DNA of 32,478 bases from Paulinella micropora (taxonomy: Eukaryota; Cercozoa; Imbricatea; Euglyphida). Position 1 is the first letter of the stretch. Each line of letters begins with the position of its first letter. Positions 1 to 10,565 of this stretch are shown here, in pieces. Under the pieces are notes generated by a model that was not told where the DNA came from, did no database searches, and was given only the letters and a program-made list of their open reading frames with translations. The stretch covers positions 155,101-187,578 of the forward strand of contig BJOX01000088.1 of assembly GCA_009731375.1 (NCBI GenBank), read 5' to 3'. Made by a program: the position numbers and the translations under genes.

Positions 1-145
1 GGGGGGGGGGGGGGGGGGGGGGTCTCTGCGCGCGCGCGGGAGAGAGAAGAGAGCGAGAGAGAGAGAGACAGAGTGTGTGTGTGTGTGAGAGAGAGAGGAT
101 AGAAGAAAGGAGAGCGAGAGCGAGAGAGAAAGGCAGGCGGCGGAC
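1..145. repeat. Poly-G run and GA/GT low-complexity sequence
   Basis: A run of 22 G opens the window, followed by GA- and GT-rich simple sequence. No gene is visible. On the minus strand this lies just downstream of the last visible hnRNP exon, so it is probably intron. The homopolymer at the very edge may be a contig-end artefact. Confidence 0.75.
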
Positions 146-483
146 CGTAGTCGGGTGCCTGGTCGTAGCCGTAGCCTTCGTAGCCGCGTGTGGGTGGTCC
201 GCCGTACCCGTAGCCTCCGCCGCCGCCATACCCATCCCGCCCGTACCCACCTCCGCCGTACCCACCGCGCCTCGGGGGCGGCCCATAGCCGCGGCCATAA
301 CCCCCTCTGCCTCCGTAGTCGTCGTAGCCTCCGTTGCCCGGTCCTCCGCCGCCGAAACCTCGTCCTCCAAAGCCACCGCGACCGGGCCCGCCGAAGCCAC
401 GCTTCTTGGGAACGGCCGCCTTGCACTGAACCGGTCAAGATATATATTATACAGATTAAGAGAGGGGGGGGGGGGGGGGGGGG

Positions 484-517
<34 letters not shown>

Positions 518-576
518 GAGAGAGCTGGACGCGCGGGGGAGGCTACCTCAACTGAGAGAGAGAGTGTGTGTGTGTG

Positions 577-618
<42 letters not shown>

Positions 619-1540
619 GCGAGGGAAGGCTACCTCAACTGTTCTGCCCAGCACCTGGTGTTCCTGTCCCAGCACCGCCGTCACCGAGTCCTCATTGTCT
701 AACACAAAACACAATACAATAGAGCTGTGGACAAGCAAAATTGGCAAAAGTTTTGGATCAACTCAGAAAATCAACCAAAAAACCCAAATTTCCCCACCGC
801 AGGCAGGAAAACACCACATTCCTCTGGCCTGTGGTGAGCAAGTTTGGGTTTTGGTTGAGTTGACTGAGTCAATTTTCTGAGTTGATCCAAAACTTTTGCC
901 AATTTGCTTGTCCACAGCTCTACAAGACAAGCAAAACACTTCAGGACAATACATTACAATACTAAGAGATTTGCCAGGGTGGCAGCGAGTGAGCATGGAT
1001 ACATATGTACATACAAACTAATGATGAGCAACACGACAAACCGCATTGTGGACGAAAGGACGGAAATAGCGCATGTGGTGGACATGATCGGAGCATTCCC
1101 GTGCAAACAAAAAGAGCAGGGACCCATGGAGATGAAAAAACAAAAAAAATGTAAACTATATGCAGAAAGAGCTGAGGTAAGCTAAGTAGAGAGCCTGAGT
1201 AACAAAGCAGAGAGCAAGCGGCAAGCTAAGCAGAGAGAGCATGAAACAAGCTGAGCAGAGAGCACGCGGCAAGCTAAAGCTGAGAGGACGAGGCAAGCAA
1301 AGAGAGCCATAAGGCGAGGAAAGCAGGCAGGGACCGTAGGTGATGAAGCCGAAGCCTCGTGAGCGGCCACTGTCCGGGTGGGTCATGATGATGCAGTCAG
1401 TCACCGTGCCGAACTTCTCGAAGTACTCCCTGCGCGAATGCACACATCATCATCATTACCACCACCACCATCAATCATCCTCGTCATATATATATATATA
1501 TGTAATATTATATATATATATATATTCTATTCTATTATAT

Positions 1541-1589
<49 letters not shown>

Positions 1590-1663
1590 GGCACCTGAAC
1601 TGCTCCTCGTTCAGGTCGTGCAGCCCCCCCACGAAGATCTTCTTGGTCCGTGTTATGCTACTC

Positions 1664-1731
<68 letters not shown>

Positions 1732-2245
1732 AGAGGTGTACATCTATCTTTGTCGTGGTGGGGTCGACAAAAAAACAAGCACAGAGGAGAAACACACAAG
1801 GCGCGCGCGCGCTCGGCGGTGGCAGAAGCAGTACGTGTGCATGCGTCATGTCAAGAGTGTGCATGTGTCACTTGTGTCATGCGCTGTGCTGGCCAGAGCA
1901 GCCAAGCGGCAGGCAGGCGAGGGCAAGCGCAGCACACACGGGCACACACAACAGCGCCGGGCAGGCGAGGACAAAGCGCAGCGCACGCGGGCACAAACCA
2001 GCAGAGGGCAAGCGCAGCGCGCGCAGGCACACAGCAGACAGCAGACCTGCCGCCCGGGCCCATCTGATCACGCGGCACCGCCAGCTTGCACTCAATCTTG
2101 CGCCCTGCACACACCACCCGTATAACACAACACATCAACCATGCATCGCAGCTGACACTACCTCTCCTCTCTACATGCACGCAGCGTCAGTGCGTTATAG
2201 AAGCAAGCAAGCGAGCGAGGGAGGGAAAGAAAGAGAGAGAGATAG

Positions 2246-2299
<54 letters not shown>

Positions 2300-2419
2300 A
2301 GAGAGGAGGAGAGGAGAGGAGAGGAGGAGAGAGGAGGAGAGAGAGAGAGGAGAAGGAGAAGAGAGAGAGAGAGAGAGAGGCAGACAGACAGACAGAGAGA
2401 GAGAGAGAGAGAGAAGAGA

Positions 2420-2452
<33 letters not shown>

Positions 2453-2532
2453 GAGAGAGAGACAGAGAGAGACAGAGAGAGACAGAGAGAGACAGAGAGA
2501 GAGAGACAGAGAGAGACAGAGAGAGAGAGAGA

Positions 2533-2576
<44 letters not shown>

Positions 2577-3139
2577 AGAGAGAAGATAGAGATAGACGAG
2601 CGGGGGACGCTATACCGTCTAGTTCCAGGTTAGCCTTGTCCTTGAGCACCTTGCCCGCGGACTCGGGATTGGCGTACGTCACGAAACCGAAACCCCGAGA
2701 GCCACCTGGGACATACAGAGGCACGGACAAACATCAACAGGCCCCCAGTTTAGTCAACCGAAGAAACGAAAGTGCCGACACAAAAAAAAACTAATAATAG
2801 GAAGGGCGCTCACCGTTGTTGTCCTTTATGACGACGGAATCCTTGATTTCACCCCATTTGCTGAAGTAGTTGGAGAAAGTAATGTCCGAGGTGTTCCAGG
2901 ACAAACTCCCTAGGAAACGTATGCATAGTCGTCATCATTCAGGCGGTGGGTGGGTGGGGTGCTCCTTTGTGGCGATATGATCAGGTTGTCATGGATTTCG
3001 TTGTTTAGTTACTGTCATGACTACCATTCGTTTACGAATATTGGTTATGTTTGTCAGATTGAGAGGTCTACCGACGAAGATTTTAGAGGAGCTCGGGGCG
3101 GGCCCAGAGTAAGGGGCATCGGCCTTCTCGCCTTCTTCT
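146..3139 (-). CDS. Host hnRNP-type RNA-binding protein, two RRMs plus Gly/Tyr-rich tail (spliced, partial)
   Basis: Eight coding exons on the minus strand join in one frame across GT-AG introns: 3139-3072, 2909-2814, 2705-2616, 2104-2047, 1657-1595, 1429-1335, 698-634 and 425-146. The product is two RNA-recognition motifs and a Gly/Tyr/Arg-rich tail. RRM1 carries KIFVGSL (RNP2, split by intron 1) and RGFGFVTY (RNP1). RRM2 carries KKIFVGGL and RGFGFITY. The tail in the last exon is rich in RGG, GGY and GYG, typical of hnRNP A/B, DAZAP1 or plant RNP1-like proteins that bind nuclear pre-mRNA. The start codon and N-terminal exon lie upstream of 3139 and were not found. The exon ending at 146 has a possible donor (GT at 145-144), so the C-terminus may lie outside the window. 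Introns are 108-636 nt and filled with CT/GA microsatellite. Splice sites were read by eye, and their exact phase agreement supports them. The orthologue and host are not identified. Confidence 0.88.
455..618. repeat. (G)n and (GA)n microsatellite in hnRNP introns
   Basis: A G homopolymer near 466-484 passes into GA repeats, a short GT run, and more GA repeats up to the exon at 634. On the gene's strand this is a polypyrimidine CT tract within the intron 633-426. A 13-bp copy of the exon end and splice donor (541-553) is embedded in it. Confidence 0.85.
721..921. mobile_element. Foldback/MITE-like palindromic element
   Basis: The first roughly 70 bases and the last roughly 70 bases are inverted copies of each other. 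Both termini read AGAGCTGTGGACAAGC when read inward, and the arms continue through a shared GTTTTGGATCAACTCAG block. The centre (about 790-840) is not paired. Flanks read acaat on the left and acaag on the right, a possible degenerate target duplication. It has no coding capacity. It lies in the hnRNP intron between exons 1335 and 698. It could be a non-autonomous DNA transposon; its family is not recognised. Confidence 0.75.
1484..1586. repeat. (TA)n and (GA)n microsatellite
   Basis: TA dinucleotide runs with short interruptions pass directly into a GA run. It lies in the hnRNP intron 1594-1430. Confidence 0.9.
1667..1727. repeat. (GA)n microsatellite
   Basis: About 60 bases of uninterrupted GA lie in the hnRNP intron 2046-1658, forming the CT tract just before the splice acceptor of the exon starting at 1657. 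Confidence 0.92.
2226..2600. repeat. GA-rich interrupted microsatellite
   Basis: About 375 bases of GA repeats are interrupted by GAA, GGA and ACAGAG variants. The tract sits in the hnRNP intron 2615-2105. Long RE/ER-rich frames across it are only translations of the repeat. Confidence 0.92.
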
Positions 3140-3202
3140 CTACAAACGCATGCGATATGTAAGGCTAGGAAAGAGAGTAAGGGAGACCAGTGAACGCCAA
3201 TC

Positions 3203-3384
<182 letters not shown>

Positions 3385-3610
3385 GACCAGCAGCAGAAAA
3401 CGAAGTTTAAGAAAAAGAGAAGAAGCAAGACGAACAAGCAAAAGAACAAGGACACGCGACAAGCAAGAAGAAAACGCATCACCAGTACTATCACCAGCGG
3501 ATCAAGGAGGACAAAGTAATAAAACTAATAGCACAAAACTAAAAAATAAATCAAAGATGAGGAGTGCTACGTGGACATCTCTGCTACGCTTGGATAGTCT
3601 GAAGGGTCGT

Positions 3611-3711
3611 GCTAGCTCGCCGCTAACGTAAAAAGTCTTGCTGTACTGCGAGGTCTTCTTGCTAGCTCGTCGCTAACAATATGTCTTGCTGTACTTCGCC
3701 AGTAAAGTCTT
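3611..3711. repeat. Imperfect tandem duplication, unit about 50 bp
   Basis: Two adjacent copies, 3611-3660 and 3661-3711, both start GCTAGCTCG(C/T)CGCTAAC and share GTCTTGCTGTACT. They differ at several positions, so this is an old duplication. Confidence 0.75.
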
Positions 3712-3793
3712 GCTGTCTGTTGTTGGAAAACTGTCTGTTCAAGTGCCTGAGAGCTGCCTGATGGTTTTTCCTTCTTTACACTTCTGCAAGCCT

Positions 3794-3873
3794 AAAAATA
3801 CTGCAAATTACGGTTAAAAACGACATCGTAAAAATTTTACCCATTCAAAAAATACCGCAAATCATGGTAAAAA
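3794..3873. repeat. 25-bp direct repeat pair
   Basis: AAAATAC(T/C)GCAAAT(T/C)A(C/T)GGT is followed by an A-run at 3794-3820 and again at 3848-3873. The function is unknown. It may be the edge of a dispersed host repeat. Confidence 0.6.
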
Positions 3874-4562
3874 GGAAGAAAAAGAAAATACAGGTACGGC
3901 CGGTCCAGAAGCAAAATGAAAATTGTGTTACGTACCCAACTCGACGGAAAGCTCACTCTGCATTTTATGTCTCGCCGGGCCGGCTTGGCCTTCTGCCAGG
4001 ACTGGGTGTTCTGTGGCGATTTTCCGCAATACTAGCAGTATCCAGACGAATTATAGCACCCACTCGTGACTAAAACTAGGAAAGTGGCTAGGAAAGCGGT
4101 CACCGGGAAAGAAAAACGATAGTCTAGAGAGTTGCCATATCCCGTTATGAAAAGCCACTGCCCGTGAAATTCATAGGTGTGTTTCAAGCCCCTGCCGGAT
4201 TGGTGACTTGTGAATTTTATGTCATTAACCGTCCTTCATGCTTATATATTAATAAATTATTAATATTAATATGTCATATTAATAATGTTAATATATCAAA
4301 ATTTTGACAAGTTTTTATACTCCGACCAGTGTCGCGGCAACGCCAGTCCAAGAAGACATCAAGCCTCCGTTCAAGTTAGGTCCCTTCAGTTTCATGTTGT
4401 TGCATCATGATTTTTTATTTTGACGCAAACTCGCAGAATTCAACTAATTTTATTATATTAACTAGCGATAAGTTTTGCATAAAAATACTATATATTATGC
4501 GCGCTTTTTGTACATTTCAGGGGCGGGGATCAAAACATCCCCTTTACCAGGTTTTGGTACCT

Positions 4563-5104
4563 GTGTATGTATGTATTTTATGTCACGTAGTATGTATGTA
4601 TGTATGTATGTATGTATTTATGTATTTATGTAGGTACGTACGTATGTATGTATGCATGTATGTATGCATGTATGTATGCACATGTATGTATGCATGTATG
4701 TATGCATGTATGTATGTATGTATGTATGTATGTATGTATGTATGTATGTATGCATGCATGCATGCATGTATGTATGTATGTATGTATGCATGTATGTTGT
4801 ATGTATGTTATGTACGTATGTTATGTATGTATGTATGTATGTATGTATGTATGTATGTATGCATGTATGTATGTGTGTATGTGTGTATGTATGTATGTAT
4901 GTATGTATGTATGTATGTATATATGTATGTATGTATGTTGTATGTATGTATGTATGTATGTATGTATGTATGCATATATGTATTGTATGTATGTATGTAA
5001 TGTATGTAATGTATGTATGTATGTATGTATTTTATGTATGTATGTATGTATGTATGTATTGTATGTATGTATGTATGTATGTATGTATGTATGTAGTATG
5101 TATG
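4563..5104. repeat. (TGTA)n tetranucleotide microsatellite
   Basis: About 540 bases of TGTA with TGCA variants and occasional one-base slips. Cys/Tyr/Met/Val-rich frames across it are artefacts of the repeat. Confidence 0.93.
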
Positions 5105-5130
5105 GTACCTCCGGGCCTACATTACACAGA

Positions 5131-5160
5131 AGGCATGTTATTCTGTCTGGCTACATACAC

Positions 5161-5228
<68 letters not shown>

Positions 5229-5248
5229 CGTGTGTGTGTGTGTGTGTG

Positions 5249-5308
<60 letters not shown>

Positions 5309-5313
5309 TACGC

Positions 5314-5344
<31 letters not shown>

Positions 5345-5431
5345 TACACGTACACATACACATACACACGCACACACACATACACATAAAAGGCATGTTA
5401 TTCTGTCTGGCTACATACACTACACATACGC

Positions 5432-5462
<31 letters not shown>

Positions 5463-5656
5463 TAAAATGCATGTTATTCTGTCTGGCTACATACACATAC
5501 ATACGCATACACATACACATACACATTCACATACACAAAAGGCATGTTATTCTGTCTGGCCACATACACATACACATACGCATAAACATACACATACACA
5601 TACACATACACAAAAGGCATGTTATTCTGTCTGGCTACATACACATACACATACGC

Positions 5657-5700
<44 letters not shown>

Positions 5701-5752
5701 GCATGTTATTCTGTCTGGCTACATAAACATACACATACGCATACACAAACAC

Positions 5753-5783
<31 letters not shown>

Positions 5784-5827
5784 AAAGGCATGTTAATCTG
5801 CCTGGCTACATACACATACACATACGC

Positions 5828-5859
<32 letters not shown>

Positions 5860-6006
5860 GCACACACACATACACATACATTACACAGTAGGCATGTTAT
5901 TCTGTCTGGCTACATACACATACACATGCGCATACACATACACATACACATACACAAACACATACACATACACATAAAAGGCATGTTATTCTGTCTGGCT
6001 ACATAC
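5131..6006. repeat. Composite minisatellite: 9 copies of a 25-bp core within TACACA repeats
   Basis: The core GGCATGTTATTCTGTCTGG plus CTACAT starts near 5132, 5392, 5469, 5541, 5616, 5701, 5787, 5891 and 5980. Spacing is 72-104 bases except for the first interval (about 260), which holds a GA/GT/GA block. Eight copies are almost identical; the 5787 copy has two substitutions. Between cores is only (TACACA)n with single TACGCA variants. This is a higher-order tandem array, not a gene. Confidence 0.88.
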
Positions 6007-6255
6007 ACATACACATACGCATACACATACACATACACATACACGTACACACGCACACACACATACACATACACGTACGCGTACATGTACATGCACATAC
6101 ACATAACACGTACACATACACATACACATACAGATGCACATACACATGTACGTGCATATACACGTACACGTACAAGTACACGTACACGTACACGTACACA
6201 TACACGTACACGTACACGTACACATACACGTACACATACACACATACACATACAC

Positions 6256-6287
<32 letters not shown>

Positions 6288-6295
6288 GCACATAC

Positions 6296-6332
<37 letters not shown>

Positions 6333-6381
6333 TACTCATACTCATACACATACACATACACATGCACATACTCATACACAC

Positions 6382-6450
<69 letters not shown>

Positions 6451-6489
6451 ACGTGCATGTATATGTGTATGTGTGTATGTGTATGTGTA

Positions 6490-6524
<35 letters not shown>

Positions 6525-7443
6525 GTATGTGTGTATGTGTATGTGTATGTATGTATGTGTACGTGTATGTGTATGTATATTTTATGTGTATGTGTATATG
6601 TGTGTATGTGTGTATGTGTGTCTGTGTCTGTGTCTATGTATATGTATGTGTATATGTATCTGAATGTTTATGTGTATGTGTATATGTATGTGTATGTGTG
6701 TGTGTATGTATGTGTATGTGTATGTGTATGTGTGTATGTGTATGTGTGTGTGTGTGTGTTGTGTGTGTGTACACGTACACGTACACGTGTACGTACGTAC
6801 ACGAACATGTACACGTACATGTACACGTACATGTACACGTACATGTACACTTACACGTACACGTACACGTACACGTACATGACACGTACACGTACACGTA
6901 CACGTACCACGTACACGTACACACGTACACGTACACACGTACACACCTACACGTACCACGTACACACGTACACGTACACGTACACACGTACACGTACACG
7001 TACACACGTACACGTACACGTACACACGTACACGTACACACGTACACGTACACACGTACACGTACACGTACACGTACACACGTACACGTACGTACACGTA
7101 CGTACACACGTACACGTACACGTACACACGTACACGTACACACGTACACGTACACGTACACACGTACACGTACACGTGCACACGTACACGTACACCTACA
7201 CACGTACACACGTACACGTACACCTACACACGTACACGTACACACGTACACGTACACACGTACAAGTACACACGTACACACGTACACGTACATGTACACG
7301 TACACGTACACGTACACGTACACGTACACGTACACATACACATACACATACACATACACATATACATACACATGCACATACACATACACATGCACATGCA
7401 CATGCACATGCATATGCACATACACATACACATACACATGCAC

Positions 7444-7506
<63 letters not shown>

Positions 7507-7590
7507 TACATATACACATACACATACACATATACATACACATACACATACACATACACAACACACACATACACATAAACATACGCACAC
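6007..7590. repeat. Alternating purine-pyrimidine satellite (TACACA/TACACG and TGTGTA)
   Basis: About 1.6 kb of hexanucleotide-like repeats. From 6007 to 6450 it is CA/TA type. At about 6452 it switches strand sense to TG/TA type until about 6768. It then switches back to TACACG (to about 7330) and TACACA (to about 7590). Purine and pyrimidine alternate almost without break, a sequence class that favours Z-DNA. The 6250-6450 and 6460-6768 blocks are mutually complementary. Threonine/histidine- and valine/cysteine-rich frames here are not genes. Confidence 0.9.
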
Positions 7591-8306
7591 CTTGTTAGGA
7601 TATTGACAGCTAGGGCATATCCAGGGCGCCCAGTAAATCGGCTTGCCCATCTGCATGCGTGTATGTATGTATTATTTCTATGCATGCACGTACAATACCT
7701 GCAGACAAACAAACATGCGAACATGCATACACACATACAATACAATACAATACATAAAATACATACATACAATACAATGTACAATACATACAAAACATAC
7801 AACACAAGCATGCGTTAGTACATAAAAAGTTTTCATCCATACATGCATACATTCATATGTGCATGTACGGGTGCAATAATTAGTCATTCATTAAACATAC
7901 TATGATACCTCCTTTCTCATGCCGCAATGAGCCATACATAAATCCTGTTTTGAATATGCCCAGATACATGTCTTATCACGGCAACAAAAACAATCAAACA
8001 TGTTTTCCTTGGTATGCATGCGTCGTAACGTCTTATGTTTCCCAAGTACTTTCCCACTCATCTCTACGAATGGCAAAAAAGAACAAGGAAAGGGGGAGTG
8101 TTTCTAAGGCCCCACCCCCTTTCCATTTTGAATTTCCCTATCGTTTGCCATTTTTGCCATATCTGTTCATATAAGGGCGATAACAACATTATCCCCCGTT
8201 TTTACACATACCAAAAAAGAAAAAAAAAAGTTGTGTGGTCACGTTCCCAATTCTTTTTGTGTCTTTTGGTCCAACCATAAACATAACACACCATTATTTA
8301 TAAAAA
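7591..8306. other. Junction region between host repeats and PLV element
   Basis: Unique sequence with remnants of TACA repeats to about 7890, then a 400-base stretch with no gene. A GC-rich hairpin lies at 8087-8124. From about 8200 composition becomes AT-rich, as in the viral region. The element's left terminus is probably inside this interval but cannot be fixed without its right terminus. Confidence 0.55.
8087..8124. other. GC-rich inverted repeat (hairpin)
   Basis: GGAAAGGGGG pairs with CCCCCTTTCC across an 18-base loop, with one more pairing position beyond a mismatch. Its position between host repeats and the first element gene makes it a candidate for a terminal structure, but this is inference only. 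Confidence 0.5.
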
Positions 8307-9101
8307 ATGAAGTGCGAATATTGCGACAAGAAAGGATACCGACGGATATCATTACGAGGACATACATATATAATGTGTGATGAATGCTTAAAGGTATGTA
8401 GAAATTGTAAGGTTGTAAGAACCCCTGAAAATTCATATGCTAATAGAAACTACTGTAAGGAATGTTGTAAAAAATACCAGAATGAATATGCGAAAACACA
8501 CAAACAAATATTAACACCTGAACAAAAAGCATATAAAAAAGAATATGATAGAAAACGACAAGCTGTAAAATTCAAATGCCCACAATGTGATAAAGAAATG
8601 AGGCGAGACCATCTAAATACACACATTAAAGCGGTTCACGAAAATAAGAAACCAATATTAAGCGAAGAAAGAAAACAAAAGAAACGAGAATATGAAAGAA
8701 AACGACAAGCAGAAAAAATCAAATGTCCGCAATGTGATAAAGAAATGAGACGAGATAGTCTAATTCAACACACAAAGCGAAAGCATCCTATACCAATAGC
8801 ACCACCAATCCCCGAAGCATTACAGCCAAAAGAATACAAATTACCAGATAAGAAATGTATATATTGCTCTAAGGTAATAAATAATAACATAACTTTAAGA
8901 ATACACGAATTTCGATGTGGTAAAATTAAACGAAATAAAGAAGCTACCTCATTATTAGAACAATACAAAATGAGGCGAGATCTATTAAATGTATTGATGA
9001 CACAATCGTTAATAGCACTGTGTCAATATTGCTCTATAGTAATAATTGATAACATAACTTTGACAAAACACAAAGAGTTGTGTGGCCGTATTATTAATTA
9101 A
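8307..9101 (+). CDS. Multi-zinc-finger protein (C2H2 and C2HC units)
   Basis: A 264-aa basic protein with four evident zinc-binding units and an N-terminal cluster of CxxC knuckles (residues 3-54). Units 1 and 2 are near-identical CPQCDKEMRRD fingers ending in paired His (C91, C94, H106, H111 and C140, C143, H155, H160). Each follows a KKEYDRKRQA-like basic linker, so this part arose by internal duplication. Units 3 and 4 are C2HC type (C184, C187, H200, C204 and C239, C242, H255, C259). A nucleic-acid-binding role is inferred; no family name is assigned. It is the leftmost gene of the element, with an AT-rich leader (TTATTTATAAAAA) right before the ATG. Confidence 0.75.
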   Translation: MKCEYCDKKGYRRISLRGHTYIMCDECLKVCRNCKVVRTPENSYANRNYCKECCKKYQNEYAKTHKQILTPEQKAYKKEYDRKRQAVKFKCPQCDKEMRRDHLNTHIKAVHENKKPILSEERKQKKREYERKRQAEKIKCPQCDKEMRRDSLIQHTKRKHPIPIAPPIPEALQPKEYKLPDKKCIYCSKVINNNITLRIHEFRCGKIKRNKEATSLLEQYKMRRDLLNVLMTQSLIALCQYCSIVIIDNITLTKHKELCGRIIN

Positions 9102-9141
9102 TTATTTACATTTATAAAAAATAATATTACATATATATAAG

Positions 9142-9529
9142 ATGCCACGACCAAAGATATATGAAGGAGACGCAAGGAGAAAAAGAATAATGAGAAAGCT
9201 CTCGCCTACTATTACTGTAATAAAGATATATTAAACGAAGAACGGCGAACCAAAGCACAGAAGTTAATACAATACACGCAAGATATAGAAAAATACAAAA
9301 AGAAGATACAGGAGTTAGAAGAGCGACTGAGCAATCAGGACGACTTTGGTACGATGTTCTGAATGAGATAGTGGTTAAGTTTGGGTTCAAGCCCCTTGCC
9401 ATTGACAAGGCATCGTATGCAATTGTGAAGAACAACAACCCACTGCACATCACATTGATCACATTTCATGTAGATGATGGATTCCATGTAGCTAACGAGA
9501 AAGAACACATTGAGTTCAAGTCAAATTAA
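9142..9529 (+). pseudogene. Frameshifted small coiled-coil gene(s)
   Basis: An ATG at 9142 begins MPRPKIYEGDARRKR, then stops early. One base out of frame, from about 9180, a charged coiled-coil-like segment (YYYCNKDILNEERR and on) runs to a stop at 9360-9362. In a third frame from about 9330 a further coding-like stretch (YDVLNEIVVKFGFKPL and on) ends at about 9527-9529. One gene broken by two indels, the first in an A5 run, is the simplest reading; two overlapping small genes is the alternative. The leader TATATATAAG precedes the ATG. Function unknown. Confidence 0.5.
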
Positions 9530-9620
9530 TCAACAATTTTTTTTATCTGTAAAATATTTTACATCTAAACATATCATATATATATGTAAAGCATTAAATA
9601 ATTATTTTTCAAAAAAATTA

Positions 9621-9639
9621 TCCTGCCTATCTATATACA
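9621..9639 (+). promoter_or_regulatory. Putative TATA-like promoter box before polB
   Basis: TCCTGCCTATCTATATACA immediately precedes the start of the polymerase frame. A near-identical block, TCCTGCCAACTATATACA, lies at 16619-16636 before the next plus-strand gene cluster. This suggests a shared promoter for the plus-strand genes, by inference. Confidence 0.45.
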
Positions 9640-10379
9640 ATAGACCAATACCAACCAGAACTATTTCCGCTCTACAATATTGAGCAACGAGGAGACTACA
9701 TTAGACAAAGATGCAAAAGAAGATGGTATCTCATTACAACTCCAACCGCCCTGCGACTTATAAACAGATTAACAGGTTGCCACCCCGAACTAGTCGGCAG
9801 AAATAACTCACTCGTTATAACGTATGCCCCAGGATGGGAAGCTCGCCTCCAACAGCTAAACCCGAATACAAGCTATCTCGTCCATCTGGATTATGAAGGA
9901 TATCACGGACCAGTTAGAGAAATATACCAAGCTAATGTATCGAAGCGAACAATCAATGCTGTTAGAAACTTTGTGGAACAACAAGCAAGGTTTTACTAAC
10001 AAAGAGAAGACAAAGACCTTAAAGTCATAACAATAGACCAAGTTAATCCGCTAAATCATATTGTCATACCAATGGCACAGGGTGAAATAAACTGTGTGCT
10101 AGAATGTATTATGAATGACTTTCCAAACCCAAACAACAGAAAACGAAAACGAGATAGTGTGATACTAGACCGCTTTAAGGATATCAAATATGCCACAGCA
10201 AAGGACCTTGACGAAATGGAAGACTTCATCCGATGTAGGATTTATGTATTTGATAGTATGAATATACTGTGGCGAGCATCTACTAAGGAATACCCAAAAC
10301 TGATAATAATCAGATGTAATGATTATCACGCCACATTAATACAAGGAAAACAAAAATACATCTGTATCCAACATATTAA
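9640..10379 (+). pseudogene. polB: Family B DNA polymerase, N-terminal part (in-frame stop; cut by piggyBac)
   Basis: An open frame begins near 9640, where the expected start reads ATA rather than ATG. It is coding-like to an in-frame TAA at 9997-9999, then continues in the same frame (with an internal ATG at 10072) to 10379, where a piggyBac insertion interrupts it. Downstream of the transposon the frame resumes at 13238 in the same phase. The TAA follows a Phe-Tyr and could come from a CAA codon by one C-to-T change. No clear exonuclease motif was recognised in this part. Assignment to the polymerase rests on frame continuity with 13238-14500. It could originally have been a separate gene ending at 9999, with the polymerase starting at 10072. 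Confidence 0.65.
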
Positions 10380-10433
10380 CCCTTAACCGGTTTCAATCCC
10401 CAAAAGTGGATTCAATCCCCAAAAGTGGTTTGA
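10380..10433. repeat. piggyBac left terminal inverted repeat with two subterminal repeats
   Basis: The 14-bp terminal repeat is followed by two direct copies of TTCAATCCCCAAAAGTGG starting at 10391 and 10410. These are likely transposase-binding sites. Confidence 0.85.
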
Positions 10434-10565
10434 ATTTTTGAGTTGAATAAAAACATAAATACCAATCGAAACAAGTTGTACTACGCTGCAAATTTAATAT
10501 TTACGTGTTGGGGAAGCTATCTGTGAAAACCAGAATGTCATAGCTTTTCTAGAAGCGACTTAAAT

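Larger units (their letters stand above)
3385..4562. other. Host non-coding sequence without recognisable gene
   Basis: No convincing exon or RNA gene is seen. The stretch holds a tandem duplication (3611-3711), a 25-bp direct repeat (3794-3873) and an AT-rich block with partial dyad symmetry near 4245-4305. The missing N-terminal hnRNP exon could lie here or beyond, but I could not identify it. Confidence 0.6.

Noticed and set aside
1156-2730. Separate short minus-strand ORFs with RRM fragments as independent genes
   Set aside because: They join in exact phase across GT-AG introns, so they are exons of one gene.
5131-6006. CRISPR-like array (25-bp repeat with regular spacing)
   Set aside because: The intervals are simple TACACA repeat, not unique spacers. 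The location is a eukaryotic microsatellite with no cas genes.
4563-7600. Very long open frames rich in Thr-His, Val-Cys, Met-Tyr-Val-Cys
   Set aside because: They are translations of TGTA, CA and TACACG microsatellites, open in many frames on both strands.
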